DNA of 64,000 bases, taken from positions 53,068,018-53,132,017 of the forward strand of contig OY997651.1 in assembly GCA_963921795.1 (NCBI GenBank), in the 5' to 3' direction. How positions within the stretch are numbered: the stretch's first letter is position 1; each line of letters opens with the position of its first letter. Shown here piece by piece: positions 22,281 to 34,239 of this stretch. A model generated the notes under the pieces. The model did not search any database and was not told the DNA's origin. It worked only from the letters and a program-made list of their open reading frames with translations. This DNA is from Nannobrachium achirus (Eukaryota > Chordata > Actinopteri > Myctophiformes > Myctophidae). The translations under genes were made by a program, and so were the position numbers.

Positions 22281-22424
22281 CATCAAGCCAGGCTAGATGT
22301 GCCCTCAACCTAAAGGAAGGATCGGCTGTTATGTCCTGAAAGGCCCTGCATGTCAGTGCTAACTGCAAGTAGGCCAGGTCTCCTTCCAACAGCACTACTT
22401 CCAGCAGCACCTTCTCCAGGATCT
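22281..22424 (-). CDS. F-box-like exon, array unit 1
   Basis: 144 bp exon between acceptor CTTTTATTTCCAACCAG and donor GATG|GTAAAT, phase 1 at both ends. It reads EILEKVLLEVVLLEGDLAYL, then LALTCRAFQDITADPSFRLR and AHLAWLD, resembling an F-box (EIL..VL...L..GDL..L.L.CRAF). F-box proteins tether substrates to SCF ubiquitin ligases, but the match is by eye only. This copy has three residues (SFR region) missing from units 2-4. Confidence 0.5.
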
Positions 22425-22973
22425 CTGGTTGGAAATAAAAGGCAACCATTTCTGTTAACCTGTTGATCAATATCAATTGTAAATAATCATCAATTCTTTC
22501 AATTCTTGCAATTACCTGTAACATTTTCGGTGTGTTGGGTTCCTTTCGGGGAACATATTTTCTTTTTTTTTACCAGTACCACAGTGAAACTATGGCTAAC
22601 TAAAGGATTGACGTGTACAACTTATGTGAATATGTGAAATTATATGTTAAGAGGTGGTGCCATAGTTTTGTACTTTTTCTGTTGTTCATGTGTCTATGAG
22701 GTTCACAGTACTTCATTAGATCTCCTGGTGTGGTTGTTATGAGCAGTTATGTATTCTCTCTGTATTTGAGGTTTCTACCTGGAGTCTCTCTCTTGCTCTC
22801 TCCACTTCTTTCTCTGCTGTGTCTCTCTTGCTGTGCATCTCTCTCGCACCATCACCATCCCTATACCCTTTCTGATGCCGTCTCTTCCTCTCTCTCTCTC
22901 TCTCCCACTCTCCCAGTCTCTCTCTCACTCTCATGCCCACACTCAGTCTCTCACCCACACATACACATATGAT

Positions 22974-24574
22974 CAGTGTTGGGCAATATTACTTGGGAGA
23001 GTAATCGTTACTTATTACTTATTACACCTTGGGAAAAGTAATAATATTATATTACTTATTACTTGGAATCAAGAGTAATATCTAATATATTAAGTTATAT
23101 TACTTTTTTTTTTTTTTTACCCCGCAAAAGAAAATAAATGTAGGCCTACAACAGAATCTGTTTAGCCAGCACCTTTTAGAACTGAATCAAATTTATTGGA
23201 ACAATAAGAGTCTCTGGGATGCAATTAAAAATATATATAATTAATGACAGGCTTTGTAATTAATTAATCGCAAATAATCACATTTTAATCGCACATCAAT
23301 ATTTGACCTGGGAACAGTGATAAACCTTTTTAATGGATTTTGGTATACAAGCGAATCAATTAATAATTAATATATATAAGCTAAGCAACAACACATTGCT
23401 TATTTTTATTACATTTAAACACCCCAGTACTTTAGTATTTTGATCCTAGGCTCTGTACTTGGACTGCTCTTTCTCCTCTACACTCTACTCCTCAGAATAA
23501 ATAAATATTAGGGTTTAGCCAGTGGTGATGTAAATAAAAGAAAGGGGTCCTATCAGCTATTAGACAAGGATATATGGAGACCCCTGTTGTAACTCTGAGG
23601 ACCCTAGGGGTCCCGGACCACATGTTGAAGACCCCTGCCTATATCATCCTTATAATAAATATTTTCTTTTCTGGCTTAAAAGTGTATTTTATAAGTGATG
23701 TGGAGGGCTCTGGGGGGTTCCCACTAAGCAAAGTGCGTAGGGCTTTCAACTCCCTAAAACCGTCTCTTTCGGTGAGGGGTGAAACTATGTCTATGTGTAT
23801 TTCTTATGTTTACATTTTACAACAGGCGAGAGGCTAGCAGTTAGCTGTTAGCACAAGGGCTAGTCTAGTGGAGGGCTGGAGCCTGGAGGCTAAGCTAACG
23901 GCTGAACAGCAACATCGCATTGCGTTGCTTGAGGCTTGATGTGCTGCGGTGATATGCAAAGCATAATTTGCGAAGCCGTGCTTTTGTCCACGCTCCCGAT
24001 TGCTTTTTAAATGTAAATGTCCCAGCCATCCACTTAGCGTTTTCGAGCTGCTTGGGGATCCGCTATAGATGCGGTGGACGGGCCGCTTTTGGCCGTTTTG
24101 GCCTAGTTTTTTCGGGCTGCGAGGGGGTCCGCGGGGGTCCCCAAGGGTGGGGGACCCCTCGGGGACCCCCTGGGAGCCGGCCCCGTCCCTCCAGGTGACT
24201 CTGGGGCCGAGCTGTGTCGCGCGCCGTACACTGTGGACGTCAGAATGTTGTGCTGTCTAGCCTGTCTTATGACTGTTGGACAGGCAGCAACGCTCTCACC
24301 CCTCTAACATAAGCTACGTCATAACTGTGCGCAAGCTGCGGCAGATCTACAAGCTACACAGCATCTCTGTTGATATGTGTTATAGTTTGTAGGTCTGTTC
24401 TATTTTTGCATGATGCGGCAACTTCAAGTAACGGGTAACGAGGGCTTTTTTTTGCGGAGTAAAGCGTTACATATTACCAGTTTTGACAGAGTAATACCTT
24501 ATATTATTCGTTACTGGATAAAGTAATAATATTACAGTAATATATTATTAGCAATTCGTTACTGCCCAACACTG
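22974..24574. mobile_element. hAT element, 1601 bp, exact 8 bp TSD
   Basis: Ends CAGTGTTGGGCAATATTACT and, inverted, CAGTGTTGGGCAGTAACG. The perfect duplication CATATGAT (22966-22973, 24575-24582) and absence from units 2-4 prove an insertion. The body is non-coding, with a (TTTT)n run, a nested hAT-type end near 23600-23640 and a hairpin copy at 24341-24407. Confidence 0.9.
24341..24407. repeat. Recurrent palindromic hairpin (diverged)
   Basis: GCAGATCTACAAGCTACACAG on the left and TAGTTTGTAGGTCTGTTCTATTTTTGC on the right, inside the hAT element. Confidence 0.55.
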
Positions 24575-24807
24575 CATATGATACACATACACACACACAC
24601 ACACAAACAAACAGAAAACAGCAATAGCGCTGCAGTCAAAAGGCTGAAAGTGGATAAATGCACAGTAGTTATCCCGTTCGCCCCAACGGCTCTGAACTGG
24701 TTATGATGCGGGACGGTATAGTCCCAGTAATTGCTGCGTGGGGGTGAGCGGTAGGCCGGTCGGTGCCATACCGTGGGGCTCATGGGTTCAGCGTTATGCG
24801 GGACAGT

Positions 24808-26755
24808 AGCCCCGTTTACATGCACGCATCTAATCGTATTAAAAACAAGATTTTAGATAAACCCGATCTAATTCTGCATGTATACACCTAAATAAACCCG
24901 ATCAAAACCAACACGATTTAAATTCTGATCGGATGCAGAGGGGTGGTCTAGACTTTTTTACGACCCGATCAAAAGGAAAATCCTTCCATGTAAACACCTA
25001 ACCCGATTAGAATGTGACATGTTCTTTCAGCGCAGGCTTCCTGGCCATTTATTGTGGCACTTTTTGTGATGTTTCACCACATCTATTTAGTTTATAAACG
25101 CATTTTTTAATCAATCTATAAATGTGCAGACTATCTGTGTAGCCTGCCTACTTAGTGTGCGTGTTTGCGTGCGCTCACGCGAGTCCCAACTAGACTCCTG
25201 TCTCAATTGAGAAGAACCGTAGGCTAGAGATCTTCACAGGTCCAAAAAATGGTCCCGAAAACTAAATGGACCGTCAAATTTTGACCAATTCCGACCTGTT
25301 ATGAAACAATAATCAAATTACAAAACCAAACCTGAGTGGCCCCGTAACGGTCTCGTCCGATTCCGTCCCGTTCCGACGTTCATTCTTTTTTTACAGACCG
25401 AAAACCGAAACCTGTGACAAGTTGTCCCGAAATCCTTTTATTTCCAAGGTTCCGAGAGACCCGACCATTTAATCATTATTAAAATCCTCTTTTATGTAAC
25501 TCACTGGCACTGCAGCCGTGCAGCGTGCTGTTAACTGATTGACAGTCAGACGAAGGCTGCCAAGGAATCTATAATATTAAGATCGAAACAAAAGTCAGGG
25601 ATTCCTAAAGGAATACTTATAGGCTACTTTCTAACTACAGAGGTAAGTCATTTTCGGTTTGTTTGACATGTTTAACTTGTACGCGGTCGCGGGTGCCTTC
25701 TCATCAAAAAATAGCCGATCTACAAGCTCACAACGCGTCTCAAATCCTGGCAGCAGGCTACGCATCACGTTAAACTGATCCTAGACCAGCATTATCATCT
25801 CACTTACACAGCCATTCATTCATCTCGCGGCCTCACGGCTAACAGACCTGATCCTAGGTCAGCCTAAACACAGCACACACGAAACTCTCTCTCCAGTAGT
25901 TCGGTGAGAGAAAGAGAAAGATATTCTAGCGCGACTGGACGCTACGTCCTCGTTCATCTATCCTCCTGTGCGTCTTTGCCCAGGTCAGATTGATCTGGCC
26001 ACTAACTAATTGTCTTCTTGCGATCATAAATAGCCTAAGAAACCACCAGCAAAACATCCTATATTCTTCATCAGATAAATAATATTTAAAGGGGCCTGGG
26101 GTAAGTGGATATAGCTAAGAGAGTCAATTTTAAAAGTATTACAGACTTTTTGTTAATTATCGTGAATGCACTTGTCCATGAAGCCATATGTTCTATGGGC
26201 CGTCGCCCGTCGGGAGCAAATATGGATTGTGACCTGATGATGATGATGATTATAATGATAATATAGGCCTAATACATACAGAACAACGCACATCCCCAAT
26301 AATCTAATCAAAAGACCTAACCCTGGAGTGCGGGGTATAGTGGGGGTTGAAATGTTGGAGGAGCCTATGTATGTTTTTGTTTTGTTGTTCTGTGTTGTTT
26401 ATTGTTGTTGTTTGTTGTGCTATGAGCCGAGGACACCCTCGAAAACGAGTTGTTGCAACTCAATGGTTGATCCTCTATTGAAATTTCAAATAAATAAATA
26501 AATAGAGCATTGCAGCTTATTTTATCACTTTGGTGGGGCTGTGTATTTGCTTAGGCTCCATTATTATTACTATTATTATTAATGGATACAGGGAAATGCG
26601 ATCTATTTAATCATTTGCGTCACAACACGATTTAAAAGTGGGCACATGTAAACACCAGATCGGATTGATCTCACCCCATGTATACACTTGATCCAATACC
26701 TTCAATCGGATTTATTTAGATCAGATTGGAATGAGGCTGTCATGTATACACAGCT
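24808..26755. mobile_element. Harbinger-like insertion in unit 1 (1948 bp)
   Basis: Units 2-4 read GGGACAGTGGGAAG; unit 1 has GGGACAGT, then 1948 bp, then AGTGGGAAG, a 3 bp AGT duplication. The ends AGCCCCGTTTACATG and (inverted) AGCTGTGTATACATG are similar. TSD size and ends suggest PIF/Harbinger. There is no transposase frame, and half of a recurrent hairpin lies at 25705-25740. Confidence 0.65.
25705..25740. repeat. Half copy of the recurrent hairpin
   Basis: AAAAAATAGCCGATCTACAA followed by GCTCACAACGCGTCTC, then unrelated DNA; the second arm is missing. Confidence 0.6.
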
Positions 26756-26835
26756 AGTGGGAAGCGTGTCGCGGGGTCCGGGGGAAGTGCGGGTGGGTGG
26801 AGTCGAGGCCTTTCTGGCTGTCCCAAGGCGGATCC

Positions 26836-26838
<3 letters not shown>

Positions 26839-26892
<54 letters not shown>
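26839..26892. repeat. (AG)n microsatellite
   Basis: Longer here than at the same place in units 2-4 (about 32941, 39038 and 45126). Confidence 0.95.
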
Positions 26893-26894
<2 letters not shown>

Positions 26895-27471
26895 GGTTAG
26901 AAAGAGTGAGATTAACTGACAATACAAGCATATTCTGTCTGACTGGTTCCACGGCAATATGTAGTGGAGGTTCATCTCTCTCTCAGCTAGTAAGTAACTA
27001 AGTACATTTAAGTACATTTATTAAGTACAATGTTTTCCAATACTTTCACTTTTATTTCCAATAGATTTACTTTTACCCTACGACAACTACAACTACATTT
27101 ACTACATAAACTACATTTATTTGAAAACTTTAGTTACTAGTTACTTTGCAGAAATATCGAGATCAGCAATATCGGGATCGGCCCCCAAAAACGTGCTCGG
27201 ACATCCCTAGCTGACATGGAACATGTTCATACCGCTTTCGCTGTCTTGCTCAGTTGCTCAGAGAACCCTAGCCCAAACCTGGCCGGTCAACCGCAGTCTG
27301 GAATCATCATTCAGGATATCACGAGGTTCGAGGCCCTTTCCACGTTCCTTGATGAAATAACGGGCCCAGGCACACGCATCCAATGTGTGCACATTCATAA
27401 ACCAGCCACGCAACTCTTCTATGCGATCATCAAAGTCCATGTCCACCAATGACACCATCCTCTTTTTTGAC

Positions 27472-27621
27472 GTTGCAGCTCTTTCCCGTCAAGCTACTGG
27501 TTCCAAGGGTTTCTCTGCTGAACATGAGTGTCAGCAGACCATTTGTCAAACGGTGATGCTTCGAGTGGTCGATGTAGCGGAGCGAAGTTTTGGGTACAAA
27601 GACCCCTCCTCCAATGTCAGT
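27472..27621 (-). CDS. BEN-domain-like exon, array unit 1
   Basis: Same 150 bp exon as in units 2-4 (see 33533-33682) with the BEN-like core. Here the base change after the exon turns the donor GTAAAA into GTCAAA, so splicing at this site is probably lost. Confidence 0.5.
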
Positions 27622-27676
27622 CTGGCAAAGAATACATAACATTGTGTACAGAACGAGTACAGACAGAATATAGAAC

Positions 27677-27679
<3 letters not shown>

Positions 27680-27752
<73 letters not shown>
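27680..27752. repeat. (GT)n microsatellite, unit 1
   Basis: Occupies the same place in every unit (33740-33822, 39836-39914, 45926-45987) with different lengths. Confidence 0.95.
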
Positions 27753-27755
<3 letters not shown>

Positions 27756-27756
<1 letters not shown>

Positions 27757-28055
27757 TACATAGCAAGTCCTCCAGGTTGATGTCGATATATAGCGGTCAT
27801 CTTAAATTCCTTCACTCCCTGTTTAAAACTGACAGACCACGTGTCAGGCGAAGGAGGAACATAGACCTCTGCCATGGCGTAGAACACAGGGGTGTCGTGT
27901 GTCAGGTGAAATGATCCGTTCTGCTCACGTTCCCAGAACATTGTGGCAGTACCTCTGCCTCTTCAACAATGTTGTCCCAAATGTTACCTTGTTGCCAGTT
28001 TGCCAGAACTTGTATGGAATCCAGTTAAACCACCTGCCACTACATCTGTAACTAC
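27756..28055 (-). pseudogene. Unit 1 copy of terminal exon, 38 bp deletion
   Basis: Equivalent of 33825-34162, but 38 bp present in units 2-4 (TGTCCCTACCGGTTG onward) are missing near 27966, which breaks the frame ahead of MFWEREQNGSFHL. The unit 1 gene copy is therefore likely non-functional at this end. Confidence 0.5.
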
Positions 28056-28132
28056 CTGACATGTGCAAACTGCATGAATACAAATGTCTGCAGATGAGCT
28101 TTTGGTGTTCAGTGGATTTTCTGAAGCCTTAC

Positions 28133-28307
28133 CCAGTCCTCTTTTGAACCCCATGGTGCGAGTTTCACTACCAATACGTTGTTTGTAGAATAAAACTTCA
28201 ACATGCTTAACATCGGCTTCTGATCTGCTACGTTGTCTATCTTCTAGTGATCTGCCGAGTCGTCTAGTTGTACGTGTGTTCCTCTGTGGCACTGGAATAC
28301 CTGTGGC
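28133..28307 (-). CDS. Arginine-rich exon, array unit 1
   Basis: Copy of the exon described at 34240-34414, with acceptor and GTAAGG donor intact. Confidence 0.45.
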
Positions 28308-29280
28308 CTAAAGAAACGACAACACAAAAAGGAAAGTTGTTTAAGTAACATTGTTAATGACCAATGGGTGTCAATTAGTACAGTGCTTTCTGAATTTTCA
28401 AAAAAAAAAAGAAAAAAAAGTGCTTGTCTCAAATCCAAAGAAACGATCCTTTAATCGTTGTTCAAGTTTCAGCTTTAGATTCTTCATTAGATTGAATAAC
28501 CTCACAGACAGTTTTCTCATTCCCCTCAACGTTAAGCACAGCATCATAAAATAACTTTAGGCTATTATTCAAAAACGCAATGTATGCCTGCAGTTAACAT
28601 GGCACTCCCTTGCCATCCTCATCATCACGAAACAACTTCCATAGAGCTGATGCCACCGTGTTGGTACGTGCCGGTGAAGTGTCATGTATTCCTCGTCCAT
28701 AAAATCTAAAATGTCTTTCAATTCTTGGGTTCGTTTTGAGGATATTGAAAAGTGGCTGAATATTTTCGTGACTGCAGTCTCAACAGCAGGTGGCAGCAGT
28801 CACAGCAGGTGGTTGAATGCTTCCAAAAATCTATAAGCATTCGCATTTGTCAAAAAACATCTTTGTAGTTTCTTATAATGTGCATTTGTTATATTCTGTA
28901 TTATATAGTATATCTTTTATTTATTTTCTCCCATTTCGCTCATCTCCGACTTCCCGTCTTCTCCTGTCATGGCCATCCTGTCATGGCCATGGGTCCTGTC
29001 AGATCGTGTATAAAGACAGATTTAGACAGATACACGTTCAGATATAGGCCTACCATCATTACATGAGCAAACCAAATCGTTAGTAACCTGTCCATATTGT
29101 CCATTCATTGAAAACTAAGGACTGCCCACGTAAACACGACCGTAAAATTACTTATTTGGAATGTCCCATGGTGTTTAACTGTACTCGCACTAGTCTGTAC
29201 TACAGTATTGACTATACTTGTACTGGTGTCCATTTTTGTCTAATAAAATATTCATTCATTCAATCAATCAATCAATATCT

Positions 29281-29502
29281 TTAGTATACACTTGCCATCG
29301 TTAAACAGACTTGCACAAGTGATGCACGGCTTTGGTTTCGCATCTTCTTCCTGAAGTTTCTTTTTCTTTGCCAGGAGTTGGTTATTCTTTTTCCAGGCAT
29401 CTCTGAGTTTTGCCTATTTCTCTCCTCTCTTCCTCCAGTTTTACGTTTAGGCCTATAATCCAATGTATAGTATAGCACCAACATATCGGAGACTTTTATC
29501 AT
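29281..29502 (-). CDS. Coiled-coil-like exon candidate, unit 1
   Basis: Copy of 35382-35603; reads AKLRDAWKKNN..LLAKKKKLQEEDAK and CITCASLFNDGKC in one frame. Exon limits are uncertain. Confidence 0.3.
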   Translation of the reverse strand: MIKVSDMLVLYYTLDYRPKRKTGGREERNRQNSEMPGKRITNSWQRKRNFRKKMRNQSRASLVQVCLTMASVY

Positions 29503-30071
29503 TTGCTTATTACAGGTGCAATCATATCATATGTGTCCTAGCTTTTTGAGCGGTGGTCACACCGTCTCCATAGCGTGGCCGTGTGTGTATCCGTCTATGT
29601 ATGTGGGTCCGTATGTAGCCTAAGTACCCCTGGTGACCAGAGAGGTGCTGTTGAGTCTAGTCTGCCCTGAGCATCAACTGCAATACCAGTGGTGGCCTGA
29701 GTGACATGGATGGATGGATGGCTCTCTCTCTCACACGCAAGCAAGCACCCCCCCCCCCCCCCCCCCCCCCAAATTATATATATATATATTTTTTTTATAT
29801 TTTTTATTATAATTATTATTATTATTATATATTTGTTTTGCTGTTGCGCAGCCTCCACGACCACCGCTCAGTTCACACGGGTGTGATTTTTTTTGTTAAG
29901 GCTGCCTTGTGAAACCAACCCACGGTACTGCCAAATAAAGGAACTTTACAACGAGCGAAAGCAAGCCGGCATGATGGGTTCAGTCACATCTTATATAAGA
30001 CCATAGAAAGAACTCTTTGGATAATTTTGTGGGTGGCTCTTAAAAGAGCCGTTTGGTTTGAATTTGCCTTC

Positions 30072-30296
30072 TCAGGGCCTAAAGAACTCAGCGTGCTCCC
30101 AGTCGATGTAGAAAGGTTCCCTAGGGCCACTTGCGTTCATTTTTCGATGATTTCGATAAAGCACCTCGTTGTCCCGTATCAGTTTTTTCATGCCTTCATA
30201 CGGATTAAGGAGACCTGGAATCCCACGGATCCCTCCTGGGCGGTCAGCGAGGCGTTGCCAAATTCTCTCCATTCTAGTCCACACCTTGTAGAACAC
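30072..30296 (-). CDS. Unrecognised open frame, unit 1
   Basis: Copy of 36169-36393, differing at one residue (NPYEG against NLYEG). See that entry. Confidence 0.3.
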   Translation of the reverse strand: MFYKVWTRMERIWQRLADRPGGIRGIPGLLNPYEGMKKLIRDNEVLYRNHRKMNASGPREPFYIDWEHAEFFRP

Positions 30297-30965
30297 GGAG
30301 GATAGCTTTCTCCATGCCGTCCATGGTTCCTGCTGGATGCCTCATACGATCAGCTGCTGCCTTTTATATCATATTACTTACATTTAACAGGCGTAACTCT
30401 TCATTAATCTTTTCGCCTTCAGGCGAGGTGGCTCCGGGTATTTTTCATGGAGATGTCATCTTTACTGTTTACACAAAGCGATGGCGAGCGCAACGCTGCT
30501 GCCACCTCACATCATGACGTCACATTCTATTGTGTCCTCTCCATGCTGTCACTGGCCTGAGTGGCCTCACCAGAGCCGTCTCTTCTCCCCTCTGTTAGGC
30601 TGTCTTCTTAGGCGACAGGCACCAAGCAGTCTGCAGTGCCAGCAGGCACCAAGCTCTTGGCCATCTTCCTTTGCCGCTGCCATTTCCTCTTCTGGGTCCT
30701 CCATATCGTCGGCCAGGGCTGTGTTACAAAATATAGTGGAATCATGTTACATACGTTTATTGCAAAAATATTCAGATCTAGAGACATACAAGGGATCCTG
30801 ATCCTAAGTAATCTTAAGGCCTGTCCATACTTTGACCGAAACCGCCGTTTTCGGTCAAAAGGTCCTTTTCAACTATAAAATGTAATTCCTCGAAAGTTCT
30901 GGAATGCTTTTTCTCCGAACAATAGTTCTGAAATTTGTACTACGAGATGTTGTCACTCGCCGAAA

Positions 30966-31532
30966 TCATGTTCGGTGAAACGGCAAACGTGATTGGTCGG
31001 TTGGATCCCCCCCCCCAGCTACTGTACATGGAAAGGCTGGTGACGCGAGGCTACTGTACATTTTAGCTTTTATTTTTGCTTTGCGACCCGCGAAAACGAC
31101 TATACTGTGTGTCGGTGCATGCTCAATGAGCGGCGCGACACGACGCAGAAGGACGAGAAGGTCGTCAAAACGACTGGCAGTCATTCTCATTATTTCAAAA
31201 TGTGTCTCCTCGTCCATGCCCCTCTCATCCCCTGAACGAGAGTCTGATTAGCGGGCGGACATACCACCGAAGGCTAGATGTGCTCGCCTCAGCCGCACAA
31301 AGCAGGGCAACATCCATCCAAAATCAACCTCCTCTGCCTCCGCTAACATTTCCTCCTCCATAACATAAACTCCACAATACGTGCCACCGCCTCCAACTTC
31401 CAACGTGCCAAACCTATAGCTCAAAGTTGCAACAACAAAACACGACGTTCCTTCTGCTCCTACACAAACTGCTGCCTCTGTCCAGTGTCCTGTGCATACA
31501 AAGCCGCTGTTAGCTGCTAACCAGTGTTTCAT
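30966..31532 (-). pseudogene. Harbinger transposase N-terminal fragment, unit 1
   Basis: The minus strand shows an acidic start (EEEMLAEAEEVD) and, lower down, HFEIMRMTASRFDDLLVLLR followed by RVAPLIEHAPTHS, the N-terminal helical region that precedes the DDE domain in fish Harbinger transposases. No DDE domain follows. Copies occur in all units and, more diverged, at 51152-51360. Confidence 0.55.
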
Positions 31533-31710
31533 GTTATATAATGTTATATAAAGTGAAGGGATTTTTATTAAAGTACATGTTACTTACGCCTCTGGAGGAC
31601 TTGCCACATGGTCGCCATGATCGTCGTGAATGCCATGCCTGTGTACACTGGAGTGCTGCTGTCATGTACGTCCGGGTGGTCGGTGGGAACTGGTGCACGA
31701 TACTGAAACG

Positions 31711-31778
31711 GGCATTTGCCAGGTCTTTCCCCACGTTGTTAGCCTCCAAGGTAGTCTTAAAATGCTGTAAGTATTCAT
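31711..31778 (-). pseudogene. F-box gene terminal exon cut by unit joint, unit 2
   Basis: The frame DEYLQHFKTTLEANNVGKD reaches LANA and then crosses the joint into the end of unit 1 (RFSIVHQFPP), unlike unit 1, where it continues HSRVKYAKREC. The same truncation occurs at the 37807 and 43899 joints. Confidence 0.5.
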
Positions 31779-31954
31779 CTGCAGTCAAAAACATACATGG
31801 ATAAAGCATATCCAAAACACAATTACTTTCGCAAGGCACTGTACATCCAGTATACCAAGATTAAAAAGAGTAAAAAAAGTTAATAATAAAGTTTCTCACA
31901 CTCGATAGATAGCTTTAATGTAAAAATGTGATTTAGTCACATAATGTCATTTAC

Positions 31955-32089
31955 CATCAAGCCAGGCTAGATGTGCCCTCAAAGGATCGGCTGTTATGTC
32001 CTGAAAGGCCCTGCATGTCAGTCCTAACTGCAAGTAGGCCAGGTCTCCTTCCAACAACACTACTTCCAGCAGCACCTTCTCCAGGATCT
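31955..32089 (-). CDS. F-box-like exon, unit 2
   Basis: As in unit 1 (22281-22424) but 9 bp shorter in frame; both splice sites are kept. Confidence 0.5.
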
Positions 32090-33532
32090 CTGGTTGGAAA
32101 TAAAAGGCAACCATTTCTTTTAACCTGTTGATCAATATCAATTGTAAATAATCATCGATTCTTTCAATTCGTGCAATTACCTGTAACATTTTCGGTGTGT
32201 TGGGTGCCTTTCGGGGAACATATTTTCTTTTTTTACCAGTACCACAGTGGAACTATGGCTAAGTATTGACGTGTACAACTTAACTGTGAATATGTGAAAT
32301 TATATGTTAAGAGGTGGTGCCATAGTTTTGTACTTTTTCTGTTGTTCATGTGTCTATGAGGTTCACAGTACTTCATTAGATCTCCTGGTGTGGTTGTTAT
32401 GAGCAATTATGTATTCTCTCTGTATTTGAGGTTTCTACCTGGAGTCTCTCTATAGATTTTCTCTCGCTCTCTCCACTTCTTTCTCTGCTGTGTCTCTCTC
32501 TCTTGCTGTGCATCTCTCTCGCACCATCACCATCCCTATACCCTTTCTGATGCCGTCTCTTCCTCTCTCTCTCTCTCTCCCACTCTCCCAGTCTCTCTCT
32601 CACTCTCATGCCCACACTCAGTCTCTCACCCACACATACACATACACACAAACAAACAGAAAACAGCAATAGCGCTGCAGTCAAAAGGCTGAAAGTGGAT
32701 AAATGCACAGTAGTTATCCCGTTCGCCCCAACGGCTCTGAACTGGTTATGATGCGGGACGGTATAGTCCCAGTAATTGCTGCGTGGGGGTGAGCGGTAGG
32801 CCGGTCGGCGCCTGTAAGCGCCATAGCGTGGGGCTCATGGGTTCAGCGTTATGCGGGACAGTGGGAAGCGTGTCGCGGGGTCCGGGGGAAGTGCGGGTGG
32901 GTGGAGTCGAGGCCTTTCTGGCTGTCCCAAGGCGGATCCGGCAGAGAGAGAGAGAGAGAGAGGTGGTTAGAAAGAGTGAGATTAACTGACAATACAAGCA
33001 TATTCTGTCTGACTGGTTCCACGGCAATATGTAGTGGAGGTTCATCTCTCTCTCAGCTAGTAAGTAACTAAGTACATTTAAGTACATTTATTAAGTACAA
33101 TGTTTTCCAATACTTTCACTTTTATTTCCAATAGATTTACTTTTACCCTACGACAACTACAACTACATTTACTACATAAACTACATTTATTTGAAAACTT
33201 TAGTTACTAGTTACTTTGCAGAAATATCGAGATCAGCAATATCGGGATCGGACCCCAAAAACGTGCTCGGACATCCCTAGCTGACATGGAACATGTTCAT
33301 ACCGCTTTCGCTGTCTTGCTCAGTTGCTCAGAGAACCCTAGCCCAAACCTGGCCGGTCAACCGCAGTCTGGAATCATCATTCAGGATATCACGAGGTTCG
33401 AGGCCCTTTCCACGTTCCTTGATGAAATAACGGGCCCAGGCACACGCATCCAATGTGTGCACATTCATAAACCAGCCACGCAACTCTTCTATGCGATCAT
33501 CAAAGTCCATGTCCACCATCCTCTTTTTTTAC

Positions 33533-33682
33533 GTTGCAGCTCTTTCCCGTCAAGCTACTGGTTCCAAGGGTTTCTCTGCTGAACATGAGTGTCAGCAGAC
33601 CATTTGTCAAACGGTGATGCTTCGAGTGGTCGATGTAGCGGAGCGAAGTTTTGGGTACAAAGACCCCTCCTCCAATGTCAGT
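33533..33682 (-). CDS. BEN-domain-like exon, unit 2
   Basis: 150 bp, 50 codons, phase 0 at both ends, between acceptor TTATGTATTCTTTGCCAG and possible donor AAC|GTAAAA. It reads TDIGGGVFVPKTSLRYIDHS then RLTNGLLTLMFSRETLGTSS and LTGKSC. The pattern (VFVP..L, then LLT.LF/M, then TL..SSLTGK) fits the first half of a BEN domain, a DNA- and protein-binding fold of chromatin regulators. The second half of the domain was not found, so the next exon is missing or unseen. An upstream donor GGCAGCAAG|GTAACA (near 34110) is in phase 0 and could feed this exon. Confidence 0.55.
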
Positions 33683-33737
33683 CTGGCAAAGAATACATAA
33701 CATTGTGTACAGAATGAGTACAGACAGAATATAGAAC

Positions 33738-33739
<2 letters not shown>

Positions 33740-33822
<83 letters not shown>
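33740..33822. repeat. (GT)n microsatellite, unit 2
   Basis: Lies between the BEN-like exon and the preceding terminal exon. Confidence 0.95.
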
Positions 33823-33824
<2 letters not shown>

Positions 33825-33825
<1 letters not shown>

Positions 33826-34162
33826 TACATAGCAAGTCCTCCAGGTTGATGTCGATATATAGCGGTCATCTTAAATTCCTTCACTCCCTGTTTAAAACTG
33901 ACAGACCACGTGTCAGGCGAAGGAGGAACATAGACCTCTGCCATGGCGTAGAACACAGGGGTGTTGTGTGTCAGGTGAAATGATCCGTTCTGCTCACGTT
34001 CCCAGAACATTGTGGCAGTACCTCTGCCTCTTCTGTCCCTACCGGTTGTTCCTGTTAAGAATTGGTTGATAAACAATGTTGTCCCAAATGTTACCTTGCT
34101 GCCAGTTTGCCAGAACTTGTATGGAATCCAGTTAAACCACCTGCCACTACATCTGTAACTAC
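33825..34162 (-). CDS. Terminal exon of unknown gene, unit 2
   Basis: Open from acceptor CACATGTCAG (phase 1, matching the donor of 34240-34414) to a stop at 33825. It reads GSYRCSGRWFNWIPYKFWQT, then basic GTTGRDRRGRGTA, then MFWEREQNGSFHL, and ends YRHQPGGLAM. I do not recognise the domain; aromatic spacing faintly recalls WWE folds but is not convincing. It is intact in units 2 and 3. An internal donor (GSK|GTAACA) would allow alternative joining to the BEN-like exon. Confidence 0.45.
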
Positions 34163-34239
34163 CTGACATGTGCAAACTGCATGAATACAAATGTCTGCAG
34201 ATGAACTTTTGGTGTTCAGTGGATTTTCTGAAGCCTTAC

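Larger units (their letters stand above)
22037..31710. repeat. Tandem array unit 1 (9674 bp, with insertions)
   Basis: First of four direct repeats. Left flank ...CACCCTGGAATG, unit start GGCATTTGCCAGGTC, unit end GATACTGAAACG. After removing the hAT (22974-24574) and Harbinger-like (24808-26755) insertions with their duplications, about 6.11 kb remains, matching units 2-4. Shared private variants with unit 4 occur in the right half. Confidence 0.95.

Noticed and set aside
24468-24574. Independent palindromic element around GTAACG...CGTTACT words
   Set aside because: It is the subterminal repeat of the 1601 bp hAT, not a separate feature.
30481-30801. Plus-strand frame MASATLLPPHIMTS..., present in all four units
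   Set aside because: Conservation only reflects recent duplication; no domain, no splice support, and it opposes the minus-strand exons.
33328-33519. Frame MVDMDFDDRIEELRGWFMNV... as a separate gene in each unit
   Set aside because: It looks protein-like but I found no splice sites or domain; it may be a further exon of the BEN-like gene, and support is too weak to list as a gene.
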